DNA from: Cognatundibacterium curvum
GTDB lineage: Bacteria; Pseudomonadota; Gammaproteobacteria; Burkholderiales; Burkholderiaceae_D
DNA: 64,000 bases
NCBI RefSeq assembly: GCF_014284235.1
Contig: NZ_JACOGD010000003.1
Coordinates: 62,001 to 126,000, forward strand
Direction of reading: 5' to 3'
A program made the translations under genes and the position numbers. Numbering within the stretch: the first letter of the stretch is position 1; each line of letters starts with the position of its first letter. The notes under the pieces were generated by a model. That model was given only the letters and a program-made list of their open reading frames with translations, was not told the DNA's origin and ran no database searches. Shown here piece after piece: positions 35,055 through 44,386 of the stretch.

Positions 35055-36854
35055 TCACTCCCTGAGCAATCTGATATCAGCAATGTCCAGTTGATATTCA
35101 CCGGTTTCTGGCCCCGCATTGATCGCGATGGCAGTGATGATTGTCGGATCTAAACCGGCTACCTGATTAAACGGGACACTCACTTCCTGCCAGTCCTGAG
35201 TTGACTTGATGCGATAACTCAGTGGAATAAAACTGCCCCGGATAGAAAAGGCGATGCTATACATTTTGCCGTCGCCGCGTATTTTCAGTCTCAGCACATT
35301 GACCTGACTCAGATCCACGGCCTGGGTCTGATCCTGGCCGGGAAAGAAACTCAGTCCAGCCCAGGGAAAAGCAAAGCCGGGATTGACCTTCGCTGACATA
35401 CGTAACACTGCATCGCCATCGGATTGAGCATCCATGACCTGATATTGAATCTGCGATTTTCCACCCAGCATCGCGTCTGAGCTGGTATGCCAGCCCATGC
35501 CAAAAGGACTGCTGATTTTTTGCTCGCTGAACGTGGCGATGCGGCCATTTGCGGGCAGGCGTGGACGATTACCGGTTTCTTGTTTTTCTTTTAGAACGAT
35601 GTCGGCTTTTTGACTACGCAGTTCATTGAGCGCGAATCCATGCTTCCAAACCTCAACGATGCGCTTAGTATCCCGAATATGCTGATCAGGGCTGCCCTCA
35701 ACCAGCAGCAGATCAGCCAGGTAGCCATTGGCTATGCGTCCGCGTTCGGCTAAGTGAAAGCGCTTTGCAGGTGCAGACGTAGCTGCAGTTAATGCGGCAG
35801 CAGGTGTCAATCCAGCCTCTACCAGTGCGCTCAATTCACGGTGGATGCTGATGCCATATTGTGTGCCACTGTTACCGGCATCGGTACCTGCAAGTATGCT
35901 GACGCCGGCTGCTGCGAGCGCTGCGGTGACTTGTTTAGGGGCGATCAGCAAGTCAGGATCCGGACTTTTGCCATACACAGTCTTCAGTGCAGGTAACTGC
36001 GCCTTGCTCAGTAAAGCACTCAGTTGTGCGTCTTCCAGTAACTCCTTAGACTGTATGCCAGCAATGCTTTCCAGTACGGTAAAGGTGGGAATCACAAATG
36101 CATGATGGCGTTTCGCACTGTCCGTTAAGCGTTGCAGCTCACGCGCACTGATGCCCTTACCTACAAACAGATGCGCTAAACCGTCGGCACCGGCATCCAG
36201 TGCGGTGATCGCATCCTGCACATTACTGATGTGCACCACCGCCAGTTTTTGGCGACGATGTGCAGCTTGTATCAGTGCTTTAACGGTCTCCGTATCCAGA
36301 CTGCTTACAGCATGTTGCGGACTGCCGGGTTCCATCACTATTTTGATGAAATGTGAGCCTTCTTTAATGCGTGCATCGACCCATGCCTGTGCCTGACTTG
36401 CCTGGGTCAGGGTTTCCACCGCGATGCCGTATTCGGTGCCATGACCATTTGGCGCAGTTGCCAGCATCCCTGAAGAATAAATATCCGCTTCGCGTGGTAC
36501 ATCCTGCGCTTGTAAATTGCGGTTGAATTCCCGTAAACCCGGCTGCGCGGCGAACATATCTATTTCGGTAGTCACCCCATACAGCGTGGCTAATTCAAAA
36601 TCTTTGAAGGCATGCACGTGTGCATCGATTAAGCCTGGCAATAAAGTACGCCCACGACCATCAATCACTTGTGTATCACGGTCGGCTTTTCCGTGAAAAT
36701 TGATATCTTTGATTTTTTTACCGGAGATCAGTACATTTCTTTGACCCAGATATTTTTCCCCGTCAAAGACCCTGACGTTTTCAATTAATGTACTGGCGGC
36801 ATGTGCCTGGGCACTAAGGAGCAGGGCGAACAATAAAGCAGATGCAGTTTTCAT
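35055..36854 (-). CDS. exported amidohydrolase fused to a CIA30-like domain
   Basis: The product has 599 residues. A signal peptide ends AHA (residue 19). An amidohydrolase TIM-barrel follows (about 20-420), with His79 and His81 in LIDAHVHAF, a histidine in AVVHISN, another in DGLAHLF and the catalytic aspartate in LAGTDAGN, so the metal site looks complete. Residues about 430-599 match the CIA30 / NADH:ubiquinone intermediate-associated beta-sandwich (GMGWHTSSDAMLGGKSQ, FPWAGLSFFPG), probably a binding module. It is the first gene of an operon with a DesK/DesR-like pair and lies back to back with a beta-lactamase. The substrate is unknown, perhaps a cyclic amide or dipeptide. Confidence 0.85.
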   Translation of the reverse strand: MKTASALLFALLLSAQAHAASTLIENVRVFDGEKYLGQRNVLISGKKIKDINFHGKADRDTQVIDGRGRTLLPGLIDAHVHAFKDFELATLYGVTTEIDMFAAQPGLREFNRNLQAQDVPREADIYSSGMLATAPNGHGTEYGIAVETLTQASQAQAWVDARIKEGSHFIKIVMEPGSPQHAVSSLDTETVKALIQAAHRRQKLAVVHISNVQDAITALDAGADGLAHLFVGKGISARELQRLTDSAKRHHAFVIPTFTVLESIAGIQSKELLEDAQLSALLSKAQLPALKTVYGKSPDPDLLIAPKQVTAALAAAGVSILAGTDAGNSGTQYGISIHRELSALVEAGLTPAAALTAATSAPAKRFHLAERGRIANGYLADLLLVEGSPDQHIRDTKRIVEVWKHGFALNELRSQKADIVLKEKQETGNRPRLPANGRIATFSEQKISSPFGMGWHTSSDAMLGGKSQIQYQVMDAQSDGDAVLRMSAKVNPGFAFPWAGLSFFPGQDQTQAVDLSQVNVLRLKIRGDGKMYSIAFSIRGSFIPLSYRIKSTQDWQEVSVPFNQVAGLDPTIITAIAINAGPETGEYQLDIADIRLLRE

Positions 36855-36935
36855 GACTAGTCCTGAGGTGAGTAAGAGTCTGCATGATGCAGCTGAAAAC
36901 AGCTTTCATGTAGTACAGCTTGCCACGACTTTGCT

Positions 36936-36949
36936 ATGACATTTGTCAT
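36936..36949. promoter_or_regulatory. candidate operator in the amidohydrolase / beta-lactamase divergent region
   Basis: The inverted repeat atgaca-tt-tgtcat is followed 8 bases later by a further half-site, tgacatg. It lies about 82 bases before the amidohydrolase start and about 110 bases before the beta-lactamase start. It could bind the DesR-like regulator (inference). Confidence 0.35.
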
Positions 36950-37059
36950 GTCGGTGCTGACATGTGGAATACCTGGTACAGGCCGGTTTCCGGTCAGGGA
37001 ACCAAAACGTGCGCTGCGACTCCAAACTGCAGTTTCAAATAAAATTGTGGTAGCTAAGT

Positions 37060-37959
37060 ATGAAATTGAATGAACAACGTCGCCAGCTGTTGGGCTGGCT
37101 GGCAGCTACGCCGCTGGGACTGGCCTCGCCAGCCTGGGCGCTGAATGATTCTCCGCTGATGGCTAGTCGTCAGGAATTAGCCAGACTGGAAAAGAGTTTT
37201 TCCGGATCGGTAGGCGTGTATTTGCTCGATACGCAAACGCGGCGTCACTTCAGTTATCAAGGCGAAAAGCGCTATGCATTTTGCAGTACGTTTAAAGCCT
37301 TGCTGGGTGCCGCGATTCTGCATAAAAGCAGTCAGGAGGCGGATTTGCTGGAGCGTGAAATGACGCTTAACAGCAGCGACTTCGTCACGTATTCACCCGT
37401 CACAGAAAAGCATAAAGACGCCAGCATGCGCATCGCTGATTTATGTGCGGCGACCATACAAACCAGCGATAACACAGCGGCCAATGCCTTGCTGCGCGAG
37501 CTGGGCGGCCCGGCGGAACTCACCGCTTACATGCGCAGCATCGGAGATAACGCGTTCCGGCTGGATCGCTGGGAAACCGAACTCAACAGCGCGCTGCCTG
37601 GCGATTTACGCGATACTTCAACCCCGTCTGCGATGGCCAACAGCCTGCATAAACTGGTGCTCGGCAATGCGCTGGCCGAGCCGCAAAAACAACTACTCAA
37701 GGATTGGCTGATAGGGAATACCACCGGCAATACCCGTATCCGCGCGGGGTTGCCGCAGGGCTGGATCGTTGGTGATAAGACCGGTACCGGTGACTATGGA
37801 AACGCGCACGATATCGCGGTGGTCTGGCCGCCATCACGCGCACCGTTTGTACTTGCGATTTACACCAGCCGTAAGAAAAAAGACAGTGAAGCGAGCAGCG
37901 ATATCATCGCCGAAGTGACACGGGTAGTAGTGCAGCAATGGCTGCTGAAGCAGGGCTGA
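37060..37959 (+). CDS. class A beta-lactamase
   Basis: The product has 299 residues and hydrolyses beta-lactams in the periplasm by an acyl-serine mechanism. All catalytic motifs are intact: S76-T-F-K79, S136-D-N, E172 in ETELN (omega loop) and K240-T-G. Cys75 precedes the serine, but the KTG segment is KTGTGDYG with no second cysteine, so the disulfide of class A carbapenemases is absent. The signal peptide contains RRQLLG, a Tat-like twin-arginine, and ends PAWA. It is divergent from the amidohydrolase operon, with no ampR-type gene adjacent. The substrate range cannot be read from sequence. Confidence 0.93.
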   Translation: MKLNEQRRQLLGWLAATPLGLASPAWALNDSPLMASRQELARLEKSFSGSVGVYLLDTQTRRHFSYQGEKRYAFCSTFKALLGAAILHKSSQEADLLEREMTLNSSDFVTYSPVTEKHKDASMRIADLCAATIQTSDNTAANALLRELGGPAELTAYMRSIGDNAFRLDRWETELNSALPGDLRDTSTPSAMANSLHKLVLGNALAEPQKQLLKDWLIGNTTGNTRIRAGLPQGWIVGDKTGTGDYGNAHDIAVVWPPSRAPFVLAIYTSRKKKDSEASSDIIAEVTRVVVQQWLLKQG

Positions 37960-38029
37960 GTGCCAGGCAGTTAAGCTCGCTAAGGGACAGCGCATAGCGC
38001 TGCCCCGGCGTAGTTCGGCTTGCTGTCGC

Positions 38030-39496
38030 TTACATCAAGATGATGTCGTACTGCTCCTGATGGAACATGGTTTCGACTTGCAGAGAAATCGGCTTACCGA
38101 TGAAGTCACCCAGCATGGCGAGGTGTTGCGATTCTTCTTCCAGGAACATATCGACCACCACTTGCGAGGCCATGATACGGAATTCCTTGGGATTGAATTG
38201 TTTGGCTTCACGCAGCAGTTCACGCAGGATTTCATAGCAGATGGTGCGCGCAGTTTTGACCTGACCCTTACCGGTACAGGCCGGACAGGTTTCGCATAGC
38301 ACATGGGCCAGCGATTCGCGGGTGCGCTTACGTGTGACCTCGACCAGACCCAATGCAGAAAACCCGGATACCGACAGTTTGGTGCGGTCACGTGACAAGG
38401 CCTTATTCAGCTCTGCCAGCACGGCACTGCGGTGCTCCTCATTTTCCATATCGATCAGATCGAGAATGATGATACCGCCCAGATTACGCAGTCTGAGCTG
38501 GCGTGCAATCGCATGCGCCGCTTCCAGATTGGTTTTGAAGATGGTGTCATCGAAATTGCGGCCTGCGACGAAGCTGCCGGTATTCACGTCTATGGTGGTC
38601 ATTGCTTCGGTCTGATCGACGATCAGATAGCCACCCGATTTCAGATCGACGCGGCGACCCAGCGCGCGTTCAATTTCCTCTTCCACACCATACAGATCAA
38701 ATAGCGGACGTTCACCGGTGTAGTGCTGTAATTTTGGCAGTACTGAGGGCATGTAGTGCTGGGCAAATTCCAGCAGCATTTGATAATTTTCGCGTGAATC
38801 AACCTGGATATTGCTGGTTTCTTCATTCACGAAGTCGCGTAACACGCGCTGTGCCAGATTCAGATCCTGATACAGCAGGGTAGTCGGTGGCTGGGTCTTG
38901 GCCAGCTGGGTGATGGTAGACCAGGTGCGGCGCAGGTAATCGACGTCGGCCTTCAGATCTTCATCCGACGCATCTTCCGCCATGGTGCGCACGATGAAGC
39001 CACCTTTTTCATCGGCTTGCTGCAGGCTCTGCACTTTGCTGCGCAGGGCTTCGCGCTCCGCCTCATTTTCAATTTTTTGAGAAATGCCGATGTGGGTATC
39101 TTGCGGTAAAAACACCAGCATACGGCCTGCGATAGAAATCTGGGTCGACAGGCGTGCTCCCTTGGTACCGATAGGGTCTTTGATGACTTGCACAGTGATG
39201 GCCTGACCATCGTACAACAGCTTTTCTATCGGCGTCGGTCCCTGCGTATTACTGCCTTCCGGCGCTCTGGCATCCCAGATATCGGCCACATGCAGAAACG
39301 CAGCGCGTTCCAGGCCGATATCGATAAATGCCGATTGCATACCAGGCAGTACGCGCACGACTTTGCCCAGATACACATTGCCGACCAGACCGCGCGACAA
39401 GGTACGTTCTATATGCAATTCCTGGACTGCGCCTTGAAAAATCAAGGCGACCCGGGTTTCCTGCGGGGTGATGTTGATGAGGAGGTTTTCGCTCAT
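38030..39496 (-). CDS. rng: ribonuclease G
   Basis: The product is a 488-residue endoribonuclease of the RNase E/G family that matures the 16S rRNA 5' end and degrades mRNA. The N-terminal S1 domain contains GNVYLGKVVRVLPGMQSAFIDIG. The DNase I-like catalytic part has Asp in TIDVNTGSF and Asp in IIILDLIDM. The zinc-link is CETCPACTGKG. There is no RNase E-type C-terminal scaffold, so it is RNase G. The start overlaps the maf stop by 4 bases. It is the last gene of the minus-strand housekeeping run. Confidence 0.96.
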   Translation of the reverse strand: MSENLLINITPQETRVALIFQGAVQELHIERTLSRGLVGNVYLGKVVRVLPGMQSAFIDIGLERAAFLHVADIWDARAPEGSNTQGPTPIEKLLYDGQAITVQVIKDPIGTKGARLSTQISIAGRMLVFLPQDTHIGISQKIENEAEREALRSKVQSLQQADEKGGFIVRTMAEDASDEDLKADVDYLRRTWSTITQLAKTQPPTTLLYQDLNLAQRVLRDFVNEETSNIQVDSRENYQMLLEFAQHYMPSVLPKLQHYTGERPLFDLYGVEEEIERALGRRVDLKSGGYLIVDQTEAMTTIDVNTGSFVAGRNFDDTIFKTNLEAAHAIARQLRLRNLGGIIILDLIDMENEEHRSAVLAELNKALSRDRTKLSVSGFSALGLVEVTRKRTRESLAHVLCETCPACTGKGQVKTARTICYEILRELLREAKQFNPKEFRIMASQVVVDMFLEEESQHLAMLGDFIGKPISLQVETMFHQEQYDIILM

Positions 39497-40122
39497 AATG
39501 GCCTGTCTGTGGTGTTGCGAACGCCAGCTGCTTCTAGCAACTGACAGGTTTCGAAAATGGGTAAGCCCATAATGCCAGAATAACTGCCGCGTATGTTTGC
39601 TATATAGCGTGCCGCTGCGCCTTGTATGCCATAGCCACCGGCTTTGTCATAGGGTTCGCTGGTGTCGCAATAGGCTGCGATCTCAGCCTGACTCATGGCT
39701 GCAAAGCTGACTTCCGAACATTGCGTGACGGTGTGCAGACCCTGTTCTGAACGTACTGCGATACTGGTCAAGACCTGATGGGTTTGTCCGGCTAACTGGC
39801 TCAGCATGGCAATCGCTGCATCACGATTAGCTGGCTTGCCCAGGATTTGCTCGCCCAGCACCACCGTGGTATCCGCTGCCAGCACCGGACGTTGCGGCAG
39901 GCCGCGCAACTGTATGACTTTCCACGCCATTTCCGCTTTTTCCTGCGTCACACGCGCGACATAGGCTTGTGGCTTTTCGCCGGGTAAAACGATTTCAGTC
40001 ACATCCGGGCCACGCGGCGGTGCATCACGCAGCAGCAGCACTTCATAGGCGATGCCGACTTGCTGCAGTAATTCTTTGCGGCGCGGGCTTTTGGATGCGA
40101 GATAAATGCGGTTTTCGGACAT
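39493..40122 (-). CDS. maf: Maf-like nucleotide pyrophosphatase (dTTP/UTP type)
   Basis: The product has 209 residues and hydrolyses non-canonical or excess nucleoside triphosphates to the monophosphate. The N-terminal signature IYLASKSPRRKELLQQVGI is typical, followed by VLAADTTVVLG and the late EPYDKAGGYGIQG. These residues fit the YhdE (dTTP/UTP) subgroup. The stop overlaps the rng start (ATGA). It has 15-20 more residues than the E. coli protein, within the normal range. Confidence 0.93.
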   Translation of the reverse strand: MSENRIYLASKSPRRKELLQQVGIAYEVLLLRDAPPRGPDVTEIVLPGEKPQAYVARVTQEKAEMAWKVIQLRGLPQRPVLAADTTVVLGEQILGKPANRDAAIAMLSQLAGQTHQVLTSIAVRSEQGLHTVTQCSEVSFAAMSQAEIAAYCDTSEPYDKAGGYGIQGAAARYIANIRGSYSGIMGLPIFETCQLLEAAGVRNTTDRPL

Positions 40123-40183
40123 ACGTTAAGCTTTCATGAATCAGAAAATTCGGGACTGGACGGCGCGGTAACAGCGTTGATAC

Positions 40184-40654
40184 TCAAACCCGGTGATAGG
40201 GATGATTTTGCGTGATAGACCAGGCGCGGTATAACTGTTCTGCCAGCAAAACACGTACCATGCCATGCGGCAGGGTCAGGCTGGAAATGCGTACCAGGGT
40301 ATCGGCTTTGGCTTTAAATTCGGCATCGAGACCATCGGCACCACCGATCACGAACACCACATCGCGCCCGTCCTGCTGCCAGTTTGTCAGTTGCTGCGAC
40401 AGTGCGACACTGGTCCAGTCTTTACCGCGCTCATCCAGCGCAATCACGCGTGCATTTTTGGGGATGACGGCTTCTATCTTGGCTTTTTCCAGAGCCATCA
40501 CGGTTTCTGCCGTTTTGCTGCCCGAGCGTTCCACCGGTTTGATTTCTTTCAGATGGATACGGCATTCCGGAGGCATGCGCTTGGCATATTCCTGAAAACC
40601 GGTTTCTATCCAGTCCGGCATTTTGTGGCCTACGGCCGCGATTATCAATTGCAT
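40184..40654 (-). CDS. rlmH: 23S rRNA (pseudouridine1915-N3)-methyltransferase
   Basis: The product has 156 residues and is a SPOUT methyltransferase that methylates pseudouridine 1915 in helix 69 of the assembled 70S ribosome. Conserved parts are [11 protein letters not shown], the SAM-binding knot [10 protein letters not shown] and the C-terminal [20 protein letters not shown]...HPYHR. The length is standard. It follows rsfS after a hairpin of about 23 bases, in the usual rsfS-rlmH pair, and precedes maf. Confidence 0.96.
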   Translation of the reverse strand: MQLIIAAVGHKMPDWIETGFQEYAKRMPPECRIHLKEIKPVERSGSKTAETVMALEKAKIEAVIPKNARVIALDERGKDWTSVALSQQLTNWQQDGRDVVFVIGGADGLDAEFKAKADTLVRISSLTLPHGMVRVLLAEQLYRAWSITQNHPYHRV

Positions 40655-40688
40655 AGCTGTTTTGCGTGAGAGAGATCACTGACAAACA

Positions 40689-40711
40689 AATGGCTGCCCA
40701 GGGCAGCCATT
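40689..40711 (-). terminator. hairpin between rsfS and rlmH
   Basis: A perfect inverted repeat aatggctgccc / gggcagccatt is followed on the minus strand by tttgtttg. It is a probable partial terminator or attenuator that lowers rlmH-maf-rng readthrough. Confidence 0.5.
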
Positions 40712-40757
40712 ATCAGGGTTTGCGAGGCAGGCATGTGCCGCCTCACATTCGCGCAGC

Positions 40758-41426
40758 TTATTCAGCCGCTTTTTTACGTGGACGCTTGGCTGCTGCTTCT
40801 TTGGCAGAAGCGGTTGCCGTCTTCGTCGCTGCTACTTTGACGCGTGCACCGGTCGGTACTTTAGCTGCCTTAGGTGCAGCAGTTTTACGTGCTGGCTTAG
40901 CTTCTGCATCAGCCGCTTTGACGGTACGTGGCTTGCGCGTCTTTTTCGGTTCGTCATCCAGCGTAGTCTGGATCGCCATCATGTCATGTGTGACTTCTAC
41001 CGGAGCCGCTTTAGCAGCAGTTTTACGCGGTGCGCGCTTAGGCTTGTCTTCAGCATCTTCGCTGACTTTCTTGGTAGTGCGTTTAGCAGCGCCAAGTTTG
41101 ACTGGCTTGTCGCCCCAGATTTCTTCCAGACGGTAGTAGGCGCGGATCGCTGGCTGCATGATGTGCACGACCATGTCGCCCAGATCAACCAGTACCCATT
41201 CACCGGTGGCTTCGCCTTCTACGCTGACGATTTCGCCGCCGGCTTCTTTGACTTTATCGCGTACCGACGCTGCCAACGCCTTAGTCTGGCGGTTAGAGGT
41301 ACCGGAAGCGATCAGCACGCGGTCAAACAGGCTGGTCAGGTGTACGGTGTCGAACAGTTGTATGTCCTGCGCTTTAACATCTTCGAGGGCATCAACGGCG
41401 AGGGCTTGTAATTTTTTAATATCCAT
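40758..41426 (-). CDS. rsfS: ribosomal silencing factor RsfS with long basic tail
   Basis: The product binds ribosomal protein uL14 and blocks subunit joining when nutrients fall. The conserved DUF143/Iojap core is residues 1-112 (FDRVLIASGTSNRQTKALA, GEWVLVDLGDMVVHIM, RAYYRLEEIWGD). Typical RsfS has 105-130 residues; this one has 222. The extra 110 residues are Lys/Ala/Pro-rich and low in complexity, with KPKRAPRKTAAKAAP, KKTRKPRTVKAA and KRPRKKAAE, like histone H1 tails, so the tail probably binds RNA or DNA or adds ribosome contacts. It follows nadD directly. Confidence 0.93.
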   Translation of the reverse strand: MDIKKLQALAVDALEDVKAQDIQLFDTVHLTSLFDRVLIASGTSNRQTKALAASVRDKVKEAGGEIVSVEGEATGEWVLVDLGDMVVHIMQPAIRAYYRLEEIWGDKPVKLGAAKRTTKKVSEDAEDKPKRAPRKTAAKAAPVEVTHDMMAIQTTLDDEPKKTRKPRTVKAADAEAKPARKTAAPKAAKVPTGARVKVAATKTATASAKEAAAKRPRKKAAE

Positions 41427-41430
41427 TTTT

Positions 41431-42099
41431 TCAGTAAATTGAATGTTGTTGTATGTAGTCTAGCACCTTGTGAGGAACTAGTGATCTCATTGTCGGGTTA
41501 TGCTGATGTAATCCTGCGCGCAGTTGGGTCGCTGACACATCCACCGCCAGTTCCGGCTCCAGAAAACTCCCGCCACACGGGGTGTTCTGTATGGTGAGTG
41601 CACTGCTCGCCCTGCGTCTCCATTCCTGTGCTACTTCCGGTGCGGCTACCTCCAGGCTGAATCCGGGGCGGGCTGCCGCACACAGATGGGCCAGGTCAAA
41701 CAGTTCGCGCCACTGCCGCCAGGTATGTAAGTTCTGCAGCTGATCTGCACCCATCGCAAAGCTGATGGATGCCCGGCTGCCTGATTCCTGTCGCAAAGCG
41801 CGCAGCGTGTCTATGGTGTAATTGACCTGCTGCTGCTTTGCTCTCTGGATTTCCTGTTCGTCGATGATGACCGGACAGAGTGTCCATGTTTCAAAAGCCA
41901 GTTTCAGCATACTGACTCTTTGCTCTGATGTAGCCGTCAGAGCGTTTTTTTGCCACGGCTGTCCTGCCGGGATAATTCTTAACTGTTCTGGTCTGAGCTG
42001 CAGACAAAGACTGTGTGCTAGCGCCAGATGACCGGCATGCACCGGATCAAAACTGCCGCCGAACACCAGCAGACGCGGTCCGCTTTGATTTATACCCAT
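41431..42099 (-). CDS. nadD: nicotinate-nucleotide adenylyltransferase
   Basis: The product has 222 residues and transfers AMP to nicotinate mononucleotide in NAD biosynthesis. The nucleotidyltransferase motif [15 protein letters not shown] (HxGH) is near the N-terminus, and the central part contains [14 protein letters not shown]. The start overlaps the hemF stop by 10 bases, and rsfS begins 4 bases after its stop, the usual nadD-rsfS order. Confidence 0.95.
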   Translation of the reverse strand: MGINQSGPRLLVFGGSFDPVHAGHLALAHSLCLQLRPEQLRIIPAGQPWQKNALTATSEQRVSMLKLAFETWTLCPVIIDEQEIQRAKQQQVNYTIDTLRALRQESGSRASISFAMGADQLQNLHTWRQWRELFDLAHLCAAARPGFSLEVAAPEVAQEWRRRASSALTIQNTPCGGSFLEPELAVDVSATQLRAGLHQHNPTMRSLVPHKVLDYIQQHSIY

Positions 42100-42989
42100 T
42101 CCCTGTGCGCCAGAAAATGCGTGCTCAGTTGTTCTTCCGGACTACCGGCTTCCGGCGTCCAGTTGTAGCGCCACTTAACGATAGGCGGCATCGACATCAG
42201 TATCGATTCTGTGCGTCCGCCCGATTGCAGACCAAAATGGGTACCACGGTCAAACACCAGATTGAACTCCACATAACGGCCACGGCGATAAGTCTGGAAG
42301 TCACGCTCCCGTTCACCATAGGCGAGTCCGCAGCGCTTTTCAAGTATAGGGCGATAGGCGGGGATGAAAGCATCACCGACACTGCGTGTCATTGCAAAGC
42401 TTTGTTCAAAATCGAGCTGGTTAAAATCGTCAAAAAAGATACCGCCGACGCCACGTGCTTCTTTACGGTGTTTCAGATAAAAATACTCATCACACCATTT
42501 TTTGAAGCGTGCATGCAATTCATCACCAAACGGTGTCAGTGAAGTTTTGCAGGTCTGGTGAAAATGACGCGCATCCTCTTCAAAACCGTAATACGGCGTC
42601 AGATCCATACCGCCACCGAACCACCAGACCGCTTCCTTGCCTTCTGCATGAGTGGTGAAAAAGCGCACATTCATATGTACCGTCGGCGCATACGGATTGC
42701 GCGGATGCAGCACCAGTGAAACGCCCATCGCTTCCCATTTGCGGCCTGCCAGCTCCGGACGGCTGGCCGCAGCGGATGGTGGCAGGTTATTACCCATCAC
42801 ATGGGAAAAATTAACGCCGCCACGCTCAAATACCTGACCTTCTTCGATCACGCGCGAAATACCGCCGCCGCCTTCCGGCCGCTCCCAGCTATCGGTGAGA
42901 AAAGCCTTGCCATCGACGGCTTCCAGCGCCTGTACGATGTTCGCCTGTAAGGACAAGAAGTAAGACTTGACTGCCTGCGTATCTGTCAT
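42090..42989 (-). CDS. hemF: oxygen-dependent coproporphyrinogen III oxidase
   Basis: The product decarboxylates coproporphyrinogen III to protoporphyrinogen IX using oxygen. It has 299 residues from the ATG at 42987-42989, the same length as E. coli HemF; aagga lies 5-6 bases ahead of this ATG, so the further upstream in-frame starts are rejected. Conserved parts are [36 protein letters not shown] and [13 protein letters not shown]. It is part of the purD-hemF-nadD block. Confidence 0.96.
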   Translation of the reverse strand: MTDTQAVKSYFLSLQANIVQALEAVDGKAFLTDSWERPEGGGGISRVIEEGQVFERGGVNFSHVMGNNLPPSAAASRPELAGRKWEAMGVSLVLHPRNPYAPTVHMNVRFFTTHAEGKEAVWWFGGGMDLTPYYGFEEDARHFHQTCKTSLTPFGDELHARFKKWCDEYFYLKHRKEARGVGGIFFDDFNQLDFEQSFAMTRSVGDAFIPAYRPILEKRCGLAYGERERDFQTYRRGRYVEFNLVFDRGTHFGLQSGGRTESILMSMPPIVKWRYNWTPEAGSPEEQLSTHFLAHREWV

Positions 42990-43110
42990 CGTATCCTTCA
43001 TCAGAATATGCCTTGATTGTGCCTTGATAATGCCTGGGTTAGAAAGCAAGACGGGCTGGACTGCGTCCAACCCATCCAGGTGAGTCACGGAGTACACACT
43101 CCGTCATCTA

Positions 43111-44385
43111 TCAGTGTTTGCGGTTCAGTGCGCGCCAGCCTATATCGCGGCGGTATTGTGCGCCATCAAAATGAATTTTTTCCACCACGTCGTAAGCATG
43201 TTTCTGTGCCAGTTTGACGGTATCGCCCAGGCCCACCACGCATAATACGCGACCACCGCTGGTGTGCAGGGTTTTGTCGTTCAGGCTGGTACCGGCATGG
43301 AAGGTCACGCTATCCGCGGTTTCCGGAGGAATACCGCTGATCACATCGCCTTTACGTGGCGTATCCGGGTAGCCCGCTGCTGCCATCACCACACCCATCG
43401 CAGTGCGGCGATCCCATTCCAGTTCCACGCTGTCCAGTGTGCCATTGACTGCATGTTCCATCACTTGTACCAGATCGGTTTTCAGGCGCGCCATGATAGG
43501 CTGGGTTTCAGGATCGCCCATGCGGCAATTGAATTCCAGTGTCTTAGGATTACCCTGATCATCGATCATCAGGCCAGCATACAGAAAGCCGGTGAATACG
43601 ATGCCATCTTTGGCCATACCTTGTACTGTCGGTACGATGATTTCGCGCATCACGCGTGCATGCAATTGCGGTGTCACGATAGGTGCCGGGGAGTAGGCAC
43701 CCATACCACCGGTATTCGGACCTGCATCCTGATCCAGCAAGCGCTTATGATCCTGGCTGGTGGCCAGTGGCAAGATGTTTTTGCCATCTACCATCACGAT
43801 AAAGCTGGCTTCTTCGCCTGCCAGGAATTCCTCGATCACGACGCGTGCACCGGCATCGCCGAGCTTATTATCGGACAGCATCATGTCGACCGCGGCATGT
43901 GCTTCATTCAAATCCATCGCAACCACCACGCCTTTGCCGGCGGCCAGACCATCGGCCTTAATCACAATCGGCGCACCTTTGGCGTCGATGTAGGCATGGG
44001 CTGCCTGCAAGTCAGCAAAGGTCTGATATTCAGCGGTTGGGATATGGTGGCGCTGCATAAAGGATTTAGCGAAATCCTTAGAGCTTTCCAGTTGTGCGGC
44101 TTCTTTGCTCGGGCCAAAAATCTTCAGGCCACGGGCACGGAAAATATTCACGATACCTGCTGCCAGCGGCACTTCCGGGCCAACTACGGTCAGTGCGATG
44201 TGTTCCTGTTCAGCGAAATCTGCCAGTGCCGCCGGATCGCTGATGGCGATGTTTTTCAGACGCGCATCAGTCGCTGTGCCGCCATTGCCCGGCGCCACAA
44301 AAATAGTTTGTACCCGCTCAGACTGAGCAAGTTTCCAGGCAAGAGCGTGTTCGCGGCCCCCTGAGCCGACAACCAGAATTTTCAT
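43111..44385 (-). CDS. purD: phosphoribosylamine--glycine ligase
   Basis: The product has 424 residues and carries out the second step of purine synthesis, joining glycine to 5-phosphoribosylamine with ATP. It is an ATP-grasp protein: KILVVGSGGREHALAWKL at the N-terminus, IVIKADGLAAGKGVVVA, GEEASFIVMVDG and EFNCRMGDPETQ. The ATG at 44385 is preferred over the in-frame TTG at 44397. It begins right at the yebC stop. It is the usual yebC-purD pair of Burkholderiales. Confidence 0.96.
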   Translation of the reverse strand: MKILVVGSGGREHALAWKLAQSERVQTIFVAPGNGGTATDARLKNIAISDPAALADFAEQEHIALTVVGPEVPLAAGIVNIFRARGLKIFGPSKEAAQLESSKDFAKSFMQRHHIPTAEYQTFADLQAAHAYIDAKGAPIVIKADGLAAGKGVVVAMDLNEAHAAVDMMLSDNKLGDAGARVVIEEFLAGEEASFIVMVDGKNILPLATSQDHKRLLDQDAGPNTGGMGAYSPAPIVTPQLHARVMREIIVPTVQGMAKDGIVFTGFLYAGLMIDDQGNPKTLEFNCRMGDPETQPIMARLKTDLVQVMEHAVNGTLDSVELEWDRRTAMGVVMAAAGYPDTPRKGDVISGIPPETADSVTFHAGTSLNDKTLHTSGGRVLCVVGLGDTVKLAQKHAYDVVEKIHFDGAQYRRDIGWRALNRKH

Positions 44386-44386
44386 A

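Noticed and set aside
37060..37959. Class A carbapenemase
   Set aside because: The second cysteine of the characteristic disulfide is missing in the KTG region, so only a general class A call is supported.
43264..44364. Plus-strand ORF of 366 codons
   Set aside because: It is antisense to purD; the composition (many His, Cys, Gln) is typical of a shadow frame.
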